From Gracilaria vermiculophylla (lineage: Eukaryota > Rhodophyta > Florideophyceae > Gracilariales > Gracilariaceae): a stretch of 64,000 bases of DNA. Below the pieces are notes generated by a model. That model saw only the letters and a list, made by a program, of their open reading frames with translations. It was not told the DNA's origin and searched no databases. Below, piece after piece: positions 29,519 through 40,416 of this stretch (position 1 is its first letter; every line of letters begins with the position of its first letter). The stretch covers positions 2,535,998-2,599,997 of the forward strand of contig JAHNZQ020000308.1 of the NCBI GenBank assembly GCA_019155205.2, written 5' to 3'. The position numbers and the translations under genes are program-made.

Positions 29519-31084
29519 TCAGCACATGAGCGCGCCATAGCGGCGTAGGTAATCGCGCACGTACAGCATGCCCATGGAGCACTGCCCCACGAACAACATA
29601 CTCCACATGAGCACGTTGCCGCTGCGCCGTCCGCCCAGCCGCTGCGACAGCCGCATGAGCGGCAGCTGCGCCAGCATTCCCACGAACACGTACGGCCGCA
29701 GCATGCGGAAGCCGCAGAACGCCACGTACTCGTGAAGGATCGCGCTGAGCAGGAACGTCCCCAGCGCCGCCGTGCTGCGGCCCACCTTGTGCCGCCTCAC
29801 CCCCTCCACGTACAAGTGCCGCAAGCACCACTCGTGCACCAGCACATTCCACTCCCGCCAGAACGCGTGCAGCGTCGTCGCATTCCACCAATCGCGGTAG
29901 AACTGCCGGTCTGCGAACCGCGTCACCTCCGCGATCACGTTCAGCGCGCAGTGGAAAGACTCGAAGAACAGCAGCAACCAGATGAAAAAACACGGCAGCG
30001 CCAGCTTCACCATGTACCACAGCAGTCGAGGCTCGTCATCCGTGCCGCGCCCGAGGTTCCAAATCGGCACGCAAAACTGCATGATCAGCACGTACTGAAT
30101 CACCATGCACACTAACATCTGAATGCTGTACCAACTCACGTACCGAATTCGCACCGTATGTGTCCGTGGATAGCTCGTCTCGTACACCAGCACCGGGGCC
30201 ACCGCGTAGTATGCAATATTCGCGACTGTGACGTTGCGCGGGTACTTGACGCGCTCGCGCTTGCTGCCGGCTGCGGTCAAGCGCTCGCGAGAGTCCAACG
30301 ACGACTCCGATGCTGCGCTCGTGTTTGCGGGTGTACTTGCTGCCTGGTTGCCTTCATTCGTTGTGCTTTCGCCGTCCTTCCGGCGCTGCCGCTGCACACG
30401 ACGTAGATGCGTCTCTTCGTCGAGCAGTAGATTGGTCAGCACGTAACTGTGCTGCTTGAGAGCCACTGCCACAAACAACATGCCATGGATCAGTCCGAAC
30501 AACGGATTCACTTCTGCTACGAACAACATCTTGGTAGCCCCAGAGAAGAACAGCATCAAACTCAGACCATGAAGAGTGACCGTTTGATGCACGCTGAGCC
30601 ATCTAGTTTGCATACCCTTCGTGAGAAAATACGCTACGAAGAAGGGCACCGGCAGCAGCAAAAAGAGAAACATGGAACGAATTGAATGCGTAAACAAGGT
30701 GCCAAAACAAATGGAACTCAGCCGTGCACCAAATCCATACTCCAATACATTCCTGACAAACAGAAAGGCCAGACAAAACGCAAGCAACATAAACGAAAGA
30801 TTGTAAAAGCCCTCGAGACGATCAGACTTGAGTTCGTCCAGAAGCTCAATGGGGCGCGGCTCATGACCGTAGTACTCTTCTAACGGAGCTGGTCTGGCCT
30901 GTGGTTCGTGCACATACAACGATGGGCGGGAGACGGAGTCGGCATCTATTTCAGATGCGGAGGAGGAGGGGCTTGAGGTCACGAGTGTCCGTGAGGCATC
31001 GGTTTGGGTACTGGGTGGTTTGACCGATTGAACAAGCTGCGACCGCCGCTTGGAGAGACCGGATGGCATACCCACGCTGCCCAT
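29519..31084 (-). CDS. DGAT1: Diacylglycerol O-acyltransferase 1 (DGAT1/ACAT family MBOAT) (521 aa)
   Basis: ER membrane enzyme that makes triacylglycerol from diacylglycerol and acyl-CoA. The ATG at 31084 starts MGSVGMPSGLSKRRSQ. A ~110-residue cytosolic Ser-rich N-terminus precedes the first membrane helix (FYNLSFMLLAFCLAFLFVRN). About eight to nine hydrophobic segments follow. The family's FYxDWWN motif is present as FYRDWWNA, followed by FWREWNVLVHEWCLRH, and the MBOAT catalytic histidine sits in SAILHEYVAF. A hydrophilic insertion of ~80 residues (ETHLRRVQRQRRKDGE to KYPRN) separates helices 4 and 5. Length agrees with DGAT1 of plants and animals (490-520). DGAT1 versus sterol acyltransferase cannot be fully separated by eye, but FYxDWWN and HEY fit DGAT1 well. 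Confidence 0.88.
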   Translation of the reverse strand: MGSVGMPSGLSKRRSQLVQSVKPPSTQTDASRTLVTSSPSSSASEIDADSVSRPSLYVHEPQARPAPLEEYYGHEPRPIELLDELKSDRLEGFYNLSFMLLAFCLAFLFVRNVLEYGFGARLSSICFGTLFTHSIRSMFLFLLLPVPFFVAYFLTKGMQTRWLSVHQTVTLHGLSLMLFFSGATKMLFVAEVNPLFGLIHGMLFVAVALKQHSYVLTNLLLDEETHLRRVQRQRRKDGESTTNEGNQAASTPANTSAASESSLDSRERLTAAGSKRERVKYPRNVTVANIAYYAVAPVLVYETSYPRTHTVRIRYVSWYSIQMLVCMVIQYVLIMQFCVPIWNLGRGTDDEPRLLWYMVKLALPCFFIWLLLFFESFHCALNVIAEVTRFADRQFYRDWWNATTLHAFWREWNVLVHEWCLRHLYVEGVRRHKVGRSTAALGTFLLSAILHEYVAFCGFRMLRPYVFVGMLAQLPLMRLSQRLGGRRSGNVLMWSMLFVGQCSMGMLYVRDYLRRYGALMC

Positions 31085-33274
31085 CAAACGTGAGGCAAAG
31101 CGTGAGAATTTGAAAACGGGTGGATGGTGGGAAACAAGAGGGCGGAGAGCACGATGGCAAGCAAGGAGGAAAGGAGGGACGAGAAAGAAACGCTGCGCTT
31201 TGCCTTGAGAACGTGAACGATAAGGGTTCGAGTGGGTAAGACGATACAGCGGAAGCGGTGATCAGTGAAGCACTAGATGATGATGGCAAGTACTGGAGGC
31301 ACGAACGCTGGATGCGACGGGCAAAAAGATGTGGTTTTGTTCGGTATCTGCACCACGCACCGCAGGATGGGGCCATATCAAAGACAAGCGTTGTGAAGAG
31401 CGGCTATCGAACGGTCCCGTTGCGGGCGGGCGCTTGAAATGAAAGGCGGCCAATCATGATGCTGCACATGGCGCGCGGCTGCCGCCCGTGTGCCCCGCAT
31501 CTGTTTGCTTGCGCGTCGTTTTGCTTTTCATGCGGACTGAATGGATTCCCTCGGCCTCGCTATCGCCATTGTGTACAAGTTTGTCCACACGTCTCCTCAA
31601 ATTTGCATGGATGGGTATGGCTGATGCGCCGCGGTAGACATGCGAGCGGGACCCGTTCTGAAGGCGTCTACTACATCACCTCACCTTCTCAGAGGCCCCA
31701 CTCCGCCGGACGCGTCATCAGGGGTCCATTGTTTGCGAGTACGATTGCTCTCGAACTTGAGCCTCCTGAAGCAGTAACTTCTTGCATTGCATGGTCGACA
31801 TTCTCACGCCCTCACATGATCCACTTCCAATGGGACACACCGTTCTGACATGTTCAAAACGCCGCAACATTTACGAATAAGCCTCGCACTTTCTCACGTG
31901 GCGCTCTGCTTTCTGCAATGCACTGTCATCGCGAGTTGACATCGCCAGTCTGAACACAAAAGCACTTTGGCCCTTTCTTGGACCGGGTTGGAAACAATGC
32001 GACCATCGAAATATTTTGTTGCGATGCGAGTCACACGCCCTGATTAATTGAATCAGACCACCACGCTCAGCCACGAAATGCGCGACGCGCGTTGTGACTT
32101 TTGCTTTCAGGGACGAAACCCATTTATTATGCTACACTTTAGTGCTAAGCACGTAACTACTCAGCAGCAGAGTTGCACGCCAATTGCTGACGAATACGAA
32201 TTCTACCGTACGATCACAGAAATGAACACTGCTGCGTCTATCGAGCCTGTCTATCAACACAAGTGAAACCAGCTAATGTGGTAATGCAGCCCCAGTGGTA
32301 TTGCATCCACTACTTCTCAATGGCTCCCAATTTAGACCGTCAGTCTTACACGCCTATCAGAGTTGGATTAGCAATACGTGCCTGCCATTTTCAGTTGAGA
32401 CGCTGAAAGGAACGCAAGCTCTGTATATATGTAAATAGATCACGGGGGGTTGCAATCGACTGCACTGCGATCAATTGCGATCCAAAGATTGCAATCCAGG
32501 ATACTTCTTGCTTTTCCAGATTGCAATCCAGGATACCTCTTGCTTTTCCAGATTGCAATTTGATGGAAGCATGCGCAACCCATCATCCCATCAGATTGAA
32601 AATTTGATATGCAGAACTTTATTTTAGATTCTGTTATTGTATTTGAATGATTGTGGTCAGTTCCAGACAGAATCATGCGCGATAACCGCATGCGGAAGAC
32701 TTAGTTGTTGTTTGCGTTTTTTTTTCTGGGTGCCAACTCAAGGTTTTGGGACATTCATTTGGTACAGGAAACTTTCTCAGTCTCTGAAAAAGTGCGAGAG
32801 TAGTGTTTGACTGGGATTACAAGCGAAACTGCAGCCGAAAATCAGATACGGCAATCGTGATTCCGTACACTAACTATTTTGCAATGACGATTGCGACTGC
32901 GACGACAAAGTCCCATCCCATCACCATCGAATTGGTACCACGCCTGATTTAGATGTCAAAGATACGTAGGACGAAGATAAAGAGATCAGTATCTACATGC
33001 GAAAGAATTAACCGGTTATGAGAAGCTATTCTAAAGGAATGGTCTTTAATGCATGACGAAGAGTTCTCAATTGCACACCGTCGCATCCAATAGATTAAAA
33101 ATCGCAAAATATAATGAAATGCGCAAGCTGCGCTTTTTGTTGTGAAAGGTGGCATCATTTTGTGACGAAAGGAAAGCAAATTTCCATTGCAAGCGAGGTC
33201 ATGATAGTAGTTCAGATCTGAGGTTTTCTTTTCGCCAAACTTATCGGCATCTCCGTGGTAACTTGCTCTGTGCG
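31085..33274. other. Gene-poor interval between DGAT1 and P4H-like genes
   Basis: About 2.2 kb, AT-richer after 31.9 kb. It holds a 32-base tandem repeat at 32487-32550 and no supported gene; the longest open frame (31,456-31,848) has no motif. Confidence 0.5.
32487..32560. repeat. 32-base imperfect tandem repeat, 2.3 copies
   Basis: Copies at 32487-32518 and 32519-32550 differ at one base; a third copy begins at 32551 (GATTGCAAT) and breaks off. The word GATTGCAATCCAGGATAC heads each full unit; shorter TTGCAATC / TTGCGATC words occur just upstream. Confidence 0.9.
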
Positions 33275-34600
33275 ATGGCAGGTCGAGGGGGCGCATTTCC
33301 AAAGGCTCGGGTGCCGCACACGGCCGAGTTACATCAAAATGCGATTAAAGCAGCGTCAGCTCCGGGATCGAAAACGCAACAGGATTACGATCAATCCAGC
33401 CTCAGAAGATTCCCGTGGCACAGCATCCTGTTCCTAACTTTAGGAATGCTGCTGGGAAAGTTCCATCCTCAAATCGGAGACCAGATCAAGATTTTCATAC
33501 ACTTCATGCGCCCGCATTGTCAATTGGGCAATATTTGTGCGTGGTATGAAAAACGCCCACTTCTCGATGACGGAAGACTATCTTCTCCTGTTTGGGATGT
33601 ACCTCGCAAACATCTTGTATCCGAGTACAGTGCATTGCATCGCTTAAGACAGGGCGCTAGTGTCAGAAAACAATGGGAATATCCCAGAGTTGTGTGGATT
33701 TCTGCCGTTTTGGAAGAGTCCGATGTGAATTTGTTGCGAAAAGAAGCTGGGCGTGCGTTTGCCAATTGGGGGTCAGTTGAAAATAGTATTGAAATGGCTA
33801 CCGTGCATGAGTTCGAGCTTCCGATGGTATGCATACACTACCGTGCGCTTGCAATGAATGTTTCATTTCTGTGACACTGACTTCTGTTTGTTGTTTTTCT
33901 GCTTTCGTGGAGGAAGCCTACATCTCAAGTCTTGCAGGGGATAGTGCGCCTGATTGGAATACCATCAAAAAACTATGTCGAGAAGTTGGTGTTTTGGCGA
34001 TACACTAAAGATTCGCGCGTGAAATCACATGTGAATTGGTGCCAAAATAGCCAAGCAAGCAAACGCTTTGCTGGATGCGATTGTGCAGCCGTGGTGCAGC
34101 TAACGTTGGCGAGTGCAAAACTTGGAGGAACCGATGTAATCTCAGCCAATTCAGCGAATGAAGAAAATGCACTAGAAATGTTAGTGACTTCTGAAGTTGG
34201 TGACATGTTAGCTTGGTTTATCATGCATCCTATGACAGAGAGCGCACAACATATACGGCATGAGACGCATTCAGTTCAAGAAGGAACCAAACTGGTAGCC
34301 GAGCTGCACATTCGCAACTGCTCGTGGACTCGAAACAAACAAAACGACCCGAGAAGCGATGATAGTGAGCCAATGGAGAGCACGGTAGCGTCATCCACAC
34401 AGAAATCGCCTGACTTCGTGGACCAGAGCGAAAAGGATATGCAGAATGAGCGTCTGGTCGTGAATGATCCGGCAGTATTGGGTGACAACGCTGACCAGGA
34501 TGTCCAGCCTCACAATACCGAACGCCCAGATACGCTTGCGAAAGCGAAGACCAGTGCGAATGGAGCAGCTCAACCGAATGCAGTGGAGGATCTGCTGTAA
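33275..34600 (+). CDS. Prolyl 4-hydroxylase-like 2OG/Fe(II) oxygenase-fold protein with altered iron ligand (404 aa, two exons)
   Basis: Exons 33275-33826 and 33938-34600; the 111-base intron has donor gtatgc and acceptor cttgcag, phase 0. A hydrophobic segment near residue 50-65 (SILFLTLGMLLGKF) suggests a type II ER/Golgi protein. The P4H-like core starts at RVVWISAVLEESDVNLLRKE. Exon joining gives GIPSKNYVEKLVFWRY, a good match to the P4H stretch before the iron ligands. The first ligand pair reads HVN (215-217) where active enzymes have HxD; LGGT (246-249) matches the GGxT strand, and HETHSVQEGTK (292-302) supplies the distal His292 and the 2-oxoglutarate-binding Lys302. The C-terminal ~90 residues are Ser/Asp-rich and disordered-looking. 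Loss of the Asp may mean weak or no hydroxylase activity. Confidence 0.7.
33827..33937 (+). other. Intron of P4H-like gene
   Basis: 111 bases, phase 0, donor gtatgc after ELPM, acceptor cttgcag before GIVRLIG. T-rich stretch (tgtttgttgtttttctgctttc) before the acceptor. Confidence 0.75.
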
Positions 34601-34717
34601 CAGGAAGCGTTGACAGGTGCGTCAATGCAGGGAGTGCGACTCGTTTGCGCACATGAAGGCGGATTGTAATTTTGTTTTATGGGTGTACACTACTTTAATT
34701 AGGCATTTGTTTTGCTC

Positions 34718-35743
34718 TCAACGGCCGTTGCTGCCATTGAAGAGATGCAACAAGCGCTTGACGTAGGGCCGTTTGTCGCTTCGACGCCTTGACGGAAAGG
34801 GTGATGACTGCAAAGGTAGTGAAGTTTCCCAGTGAAGGCATCTGAACTGGGGCGGTAGTTGCGGTTCGTCGTTCAAGCGCACACCTGGTAATGGTTCATC
34901 GTGTGCAGTGGCGTGTTGATACTCGCCATACTGGTCTTGTGTGACATTAAGCTGCAGGAACACGACAGTGATGTTGTCGCGCGAATCGAATTTCATGGCT
35001 TCCTTGACAACAGCGTGCGCACGCTGCGCCATTGGGTTTGTGTCTGGCATATTGAGCGCCATGACTGCGAGCTCTTGATCGTCCAACAGGGGCGTGTTCC
35101 ACAGTCCATCAGTGGCAAGAAGGATGATGCGTTCATTGCGGGTGATCTTGCGTTTGGATATATCGGGCTCGGCAGTGAGGGCGCTTGCTTTGTCCAGTTT
35201 GTGGTCGCGATCTCCGAGAGCGCGAGTGATATCCAGATGTTTCTCAGGACCCAACATTCGACCATTGCGCACAACAGCGCCTGCCTGTTGCACGCGCTTA
35301 AGCTCGTCGGCGTGGCGAACACTGTGAGGAACGGTCAGTGCTTCATATGTGGCATCGTCACGTATAAGCAATGCACGGCTATCGCCGACATTGGCAACAA
35401 ACATAAAACCACGGACAAACAGCAAGAGGCACAGGGTGGTTCCATCGCAGCGGCGTCGCTCGGCACTACTCTTCAACAGCGCTCTCTCCAACCGTGCGAC
35501 TACCTCGCGCAGAATCTGTTCGCAACTCGGGAACACGGACTTGCTCCAGCGCTCATCGCCAAGGAGCTCACCGACTAGGCGTGCGCGCACGAACTCTGCG
35601 GCGGCCACGCCGCAATGACCGTCCAGGACGGCGTAAAGCGCAATGGGACCCCATACGGCGTGCACGCCCTCCCACACGACGAAACAGTCCTCCTGCGTAT
35701 GTCGATCTCCAGCGGATGAAAAGGCTCGCCCCACGCACAACAT
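34718..35743 (-). CDS. PP2C-type (PPM family) protein phosphatase (341 aa)
   Basis: Metal-dependent Ser/Thr phosphatase. The ATG at 35743 starts MLCVGRAFSSAGDRHTQEDC, so the PP2C fold begins at once. Motifs in order: GDRHTQED (usual R..MED), AVLDGHCG (usual DGHGG), CDGTTLCLLL, VANVGDSRALLI, LTVPHSV, GPEKHLDITRALGDRDHK, IILLATDGLWN and DSRDNITVVFLQ. The metal-binding aspartates in DGH, TDG and RDN are intact, so it should be active. The last ~75 residues are a non-conserved tail. An open frame on the same strand just upstream (to about 35,929, MMLLGTSGACHNRFLN) could be an extra 5' exon, but I find no clean splice pair and leave it out. The gene is divergent from the anoctamin gene and close (117 bases) to the P4H-like 3' end. 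Confidence 0.88.
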   Translation of the reverse strand: MLCVGRAFSSAGDRHTQEDCFVVWEGVHAVWGPIALYAVLDGHCGVAAAEFVRARLVGELLGDERWSKSVFPSCEQILREVVARLERALLKSSAERRRCDGTTLCLLLFVRGFMFVANVGDSRALLIRDDATYEALTVPHSVRHADELKRVQQAGAVVRNGRMLGPEKHLDITRALGDRDHKLDKASALTAEPDISKRKITRNERIILLATDGLWNTPLLDDQELAVMALNMPDTNPMAQRAHAVVKEAMKFDSRDNITVVFLQLNVTQDQYGEYQHATAHDEPLPGVRLNDEPQLPPQFRCLHWETSLPLQSSPFPSRRRSDKRPYVKRLLHLFNGSNGR

Positions 35744-36378
35744 GGCGTACACCAACTGCGCTCGGGGTCTCGCGTGTCATCTGCTCCCGCAACTTAACTG
35801 TTCCTTGGTCGAGGGGCACTAGTGCCTTCGCGATGCGCGGCACGCCTGCGCGCTGGATGAGACGGCCCCTTCGCCTTGCAATAATGCACTCCATGGAGTT
35901 CAGAAACCGATTATGACAGGCACCACTAGTGCCGAGAAGCATCATCGCTGGTGCAGAGGAGATGCGAGGGTTGTGAAGCAGGCACGGAGCACATCTCCTG
36001 ACGACGCTCTTGCGCAACGCGCCCTCGCGATGCGCGCCTTTCGCCAACACTCTTGCGCATTCGGGGGCGCGATGCGGGGGTTGCCAGCACGACCCGGGCA
36101 CGCAAGTGCACCGAAGGCAATCGCAATAGTGATACACGATGCCACGTGGCCACGCTGCGCACGAGTGCTCCCACCGTGGCTGCCGTCATCTCGCCCGCAG
36201 CCACGCGCGTTGCGGCGCGACGTGGCACGCGTCACGGGCCAATGTGCTCCGTCACCGTGGCGTTGACGCCGTTTGCGCGCTCATCTCTCCTGAGGCAACC
36301 AGCGCGCGCGGCGCCCTTCGCAACCGCAACCTGCGCGCGCGGCGCCATCGCAACCGCAACCTGCGCGCCTCGTCCGCA
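35744..36378. promoter_or_regulatory. Divergent promoter region (PP2C / anoctamin)
   Basis: 635 bases between the two start codons. Near the anoctamin ATG a 30-base unit containing CGCAACCGCAACCTGCGCGC occurs twice (about 36,319-36,368). No other element identified. Confidence 0.5.
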
Positions 36379-38989
36379 ATGCGCTCGTACGGCAGCTTTG
36401 CGTCCGATGACGCTCCCAGCTCGCCGTCATCCTCCGGCGACAGCCCCGCTCAGCCGTTCGCCCCCCCGCCATGGTCGCCGCCCCTGCCCTCGCAGCCCCC
36501 CACCCATGTGACGCCCAGCCCATTCAGCCCGATGCCGCCGCCGCGCTCGTCGTCAACCCCCGCGCCCGACCTCGCTCCGTACGGCGACCGCCCGTCTTCT
36601 GGTTGGGAGTACGTCCTTGTGTTTCCCCATACCCCGCCGCCCCTCGATGAGCATGCCATGCTCACGCGTCGCGCCCGCGCCCGCGTACTGGCTCGTTTGA
36701 GGTCCGCACGCTTTGCTTACTGCCAGACCTGGCTCCCGGCTCAGCGCTGCGTGCTCGTCCAACTGGCTCTCCCAGAGCCCGAGTTGAAGTTGGCCGCCGA
36801 GCAACTGGCCGTTGAGCTGCAATTGTTGCCACGTTATGGTGGCGGTTACCTTCCCTACGCACGAGATCGCTCGCATGTGTTTGTCAATACCATGCGTCAA
36901 GAGCACGGTTTGCCGTATTTCACCTCTGCCACCCGTCTTCGCATCACCGTGGAAGCGCTTGCTGAGCGCGACGGCTGGGGTGCCGCTGTTGACTTGCATC
37001 AGCTGCGCCGTAGCGGATACGTGTCCCATGCCTTTGCCTTGCATGCCGAGCCAGACCGTACTAATCTGCTTCAAACTGCCGTGTATGACCGACTGTGGAA
37101 GCCGGGTAGCTACATGCCCATACATGCATTGCGCCACTATTTTGGCTCACGCGTTACCATTTATTTTGCGTGGCTTGTGTTTTATGCTCGCATGTTGCTA
37201 GGGATAGCTTTGTTATCTCTTCCTGCCTATTTCGTCATCGCCAAGTCCCAATCTATGCATTACATTGATTGGACGCGCTTGTTGTATGGGCTTGCTCTAT
37301 GTTTTTGGGGTACGTACTGGCTAGAGTATTGGAAGCGACGAAACTTTGTGCTGAACGTAAGATGGGGTCTCACAAACTTTCAGGACGAGAGAGAAAACAG
37401 CCAGGTGCGAGGGAAGTTTCGAGGAATCGATAAAACTGGATTCTATAGTAGAGGCGGTTTCGTGCATCTTTCCGATATGCACCCTTCAGCCTCTAGCAAT
37501 AACCGTGACGGAAGGATTCACACTCGTTTACTCAGATCTGACTTGCCGGGAGTTCCGGACCAACTGATCGACGTGGTTGCCATGAGTGGCACCAGAGATC
37601 CGGACTTTGTGCTCGAGGCGCCAGTCACCGGATTGGTTTTTGCAGATCTTCCAGTTTATCCGTACAGGAACAAGACGACGTTTAGGCGCCGTTTGTATGT
37701 TTCTGCTGCAGTGACGTTGTTCTTTTCGCTTTGCGTGGCTGTAGCGTCCTTTTCTATTTTGTTCTATAAGGCCGAAATTGTGGATTTGTTTGATACATTT
37801 GGCGCTGATCATATTGCTAATTCCGTTCCGGGAATTGCAACTGCATTGCTCATTTCTATTTCTGATCCGCTGTGGAAAACAGTTTCGGGGAAACTCACCG
37901 ATTGGGAGAACCATCGTACTAATCAATCATATGAGAACAGTCTCATCGTGAAGCATTTTGCCTTTCAATTTATTTCCAGTAAGTTCATTGCTTGCACACA
38001 TGTCTTTGCGAGGTCTAATCTCGCTGATGCAGTTTTTTCCCGTGACTTTTGATTCTGACCATGTCGCTCATGCTTTTCTTTTTATTATTTTCGACATGAC
38101 GAAAGATTACATCTCTTTGTTCTACATTGCTTTTGCCAAACCCTTTACACCATCTGACCCGTGCATCATCGGCCCCTTTTCTTCGGAACCTGACTGTATG
38201 TACGAATTACAAACACAGCTAACATCCTTACTAATCACAAGGGCAACCTTGCAACAACTATTAGAGTTAGGGATTCCGTTCATTATTTATCGAGTTAATC
38301 GCTGGCTCAAGAAAAAAGACGAACAGAGACAAGAAGAGGACATGACGGAAGACGAACGACAGGAACTTCTAGCCGGAGGAGCAACCTTGCGCTCTGTCGC
38401 AGATGATCCAGCTATCGAACAACTTAACAAGGCGCCTTACGTTTCTACGATTGAAGACTACGGTGAATTGGTTATTCAGCATGGTTATCTCGTCATGTTT
38501 GGCCTCGCTTTCCCCCTAGCGGCCGTTATCAACATGCTCAACAACGTAATTGAGTCACGCACTGATTTATACAAACTGTTGGTTGTTCAAAAACGTCCTG
38601 ACGCAGACGAAGCTGAAAACATCGGCGTATGGTTGGGCGTGCTACGTTTCCTTTCAGTCGCATCTGCGATGACTACGGCTGGCCTGGTGACAATCACGAC
38701 GCCAGCTTTGCAGAGATTACTTCCAGATTTCATTGGAGATTCGGCAGAGCAATATCCTGCTATTTCCTTCATTATTTTTGAACATATCATGTTGTGGATC
38801 AGATGGCTCGTAGGTTTCCTGGTCGGCGACAAACCTGCGTCAGCCTATCGCACGCTGGCCAGACAAGGGTTCCTGAAGGCTCGTTGCTTTAATATGGAAT
38901 GGAAACCATACTATCGTGCCAATAATTGGGAAAGCGATGCTGAAATGCCCGTTGATGTTCATTTTTCTGAAGGAGATGAATCTTCCTAA
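36379..38989 (+). CDS. Anoctamin / TMEM16 family membrane protein (827 aa, two exons)
   Basis: TMEM16 proteins are calcium-regulated lipid scramblases or anion channels of the plasma membrane or ER. Exons 36379-37978 and 38106-38989; the 127-base intron has donor gtaagt and acceptor gaaag, phase 1, and joining gives KHFAFQFISNYISLFYIAF, the family's best conserved helix. The start MRSYGSFASDDAPSS opens a Pro/Ser-rich cytosolic N-terminus of ~70 residues. The first helix is VTIYFAWLVFYARMLLGIAL. DYGELVIQHGYLVMFGLAFP followed by NNVIESRTDLYKLL and KRP matches the pore and calcium-site region (the acidic ESRTD is in helix 7), and SFIIFEHIMLWIRWLVGFL lies near the end. Ten hydrophobic helices are plausible. 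The length is close to other protist members. Scramblase versus channel function cannot be told. Confidence 0.9.
37979..38105 (+). other. Intron of anoctamin gene
   Basis: 127 bases, phase 1, gtaagt...gaaag. Removing it restores a conserved transmembrane helix across the junction; without it the frame stops at 38052. Confidence 0.82.
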
Positions 38990-40416
38990 AATGAAAGCTT
39001 GCTTGAATTGGAATGCTCTTGGTTCTAGCTGTGGGTTTCCATTTGATCTCGAATCGTACAAGATCTACCTAATTTTCGCTCTCGCGTGTCGCCATTGGTG
39101 CACCGCTGCCGTTACGACGGCAACGCTCATCATAATTGTGCTTAGGAAAGAAAAAATCGTTGCATTGCGACTGTATGCCTCCTTTAAAACAGGACGGCGA
39201 ACAATGTGTTTCACGGTTTATCTTTGTAATTGGCGATAAGCGTGAAGTTGTTTGCCCATCAGCGGAACAAAAGTGCATCAGAGAACATACACAGAAGGCA
39301 TCGCTTCAGGGGCCTTTGAGAGGAAAGAGAATCATCTGAGGGAAATCATAAAGCTGTAAATGCTTATGAGAAGGCTATGCTGGGAAAAGATTTCGCTGGT
39401 ACTTTGACGATACGAAGGTAAAAGTCGAAACATACGAGAAGCATTTTTCTCGAGCGATCCAAGTCTAATCAACACTCGTTTTTGACGAATTCGTACTTCG
39501 TCCTCTAACGTAATAGTACAAGTACCTGTGAACGCCATTTCAGGAATGCCATGATTTGTGTCGAGAAGAAGACTGTTGGATACATCTATGGCACAACTTT
39601 CTAACTGATGAGTAGGGTTTCTTCCCTTGTCCTCGAACCAACTTTGTGATACAAAGCAATTGCTGCGAAGTGGAAGAGCGTGTAGGTTTAGTTTTTAGAC
39701 AATGGTAGGCAAGTAAATCTATAATTCGGAACATTAGGATGCGTGGCCTAGCATGTGAGAAGCATGAAACTCCTAGATTTTGACAATGGTTAAGAAAACC
39801 CCGACGCAAAGGACAGAGGTGGTGTCAAGCCAGAGGTGATATTGGTGGACACGAATAGGTGTCTTGAACTCTGAATCGTATCCCCGGTTGGAACTGCCAC
39901 TGACGCGCAGAGAGTTTAGGTCCGAGGTGGTGTGGCCCGATAAGCTTGTGCGCTGACAAACTAGCCAGACCGCCTGCGTTGACAAAAGATACTGTATCAC
40001 GACAGCCCAATGCAGTATGTGCTGCTGAGCGATCAAATGAGTTTACCCAGTTTGAATCGTTGGTGCACAGAGTACTACATTACTATCTGTGATCCAACTC
40101 TCAGTCATGACGTGTCTCGTGCATGGATGGCGGCTGTCAGAAATGTTTTCTGCTCAGAAAATATGTTTCGAATATCATAACATCGAATCAAAAAGCGAGG
40201 CGAGCGGTGAATATTCGATGAGCTTCGCGTCCAGATAAGTAAGGTATGTACATATTTATTCACAAGACAGGAACGCGTGCTCCTCAATAACGTTTATCGG
40301 TTCAGAAAACAAAAACATGCAACGCATTGTAATGTTAGAAAGCCCGAGAGCCCTCTTCCCCCTCCGTCACTTTTTCCGATAAACATAAAAAACAAAACAA
40401 GTAAAAAAATAAATCA
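38990..40416. other. AT-richer intergenic interval
   Basis: Between the 3' ends of the anoctamin and PFK-2/FBPase-2 genes. Only short open frames; nothing recognised. Confidence 0.5.

Noticed and set aside
35568..35930. Upstream 5' exon for the PP2C gene (MMLLGTSGACHNRFLN frame)
   Set aside because: No donor/acceptor pair joins it to the PP2C frame, and the ATG at 35743 already gives a complete catalytic domain.
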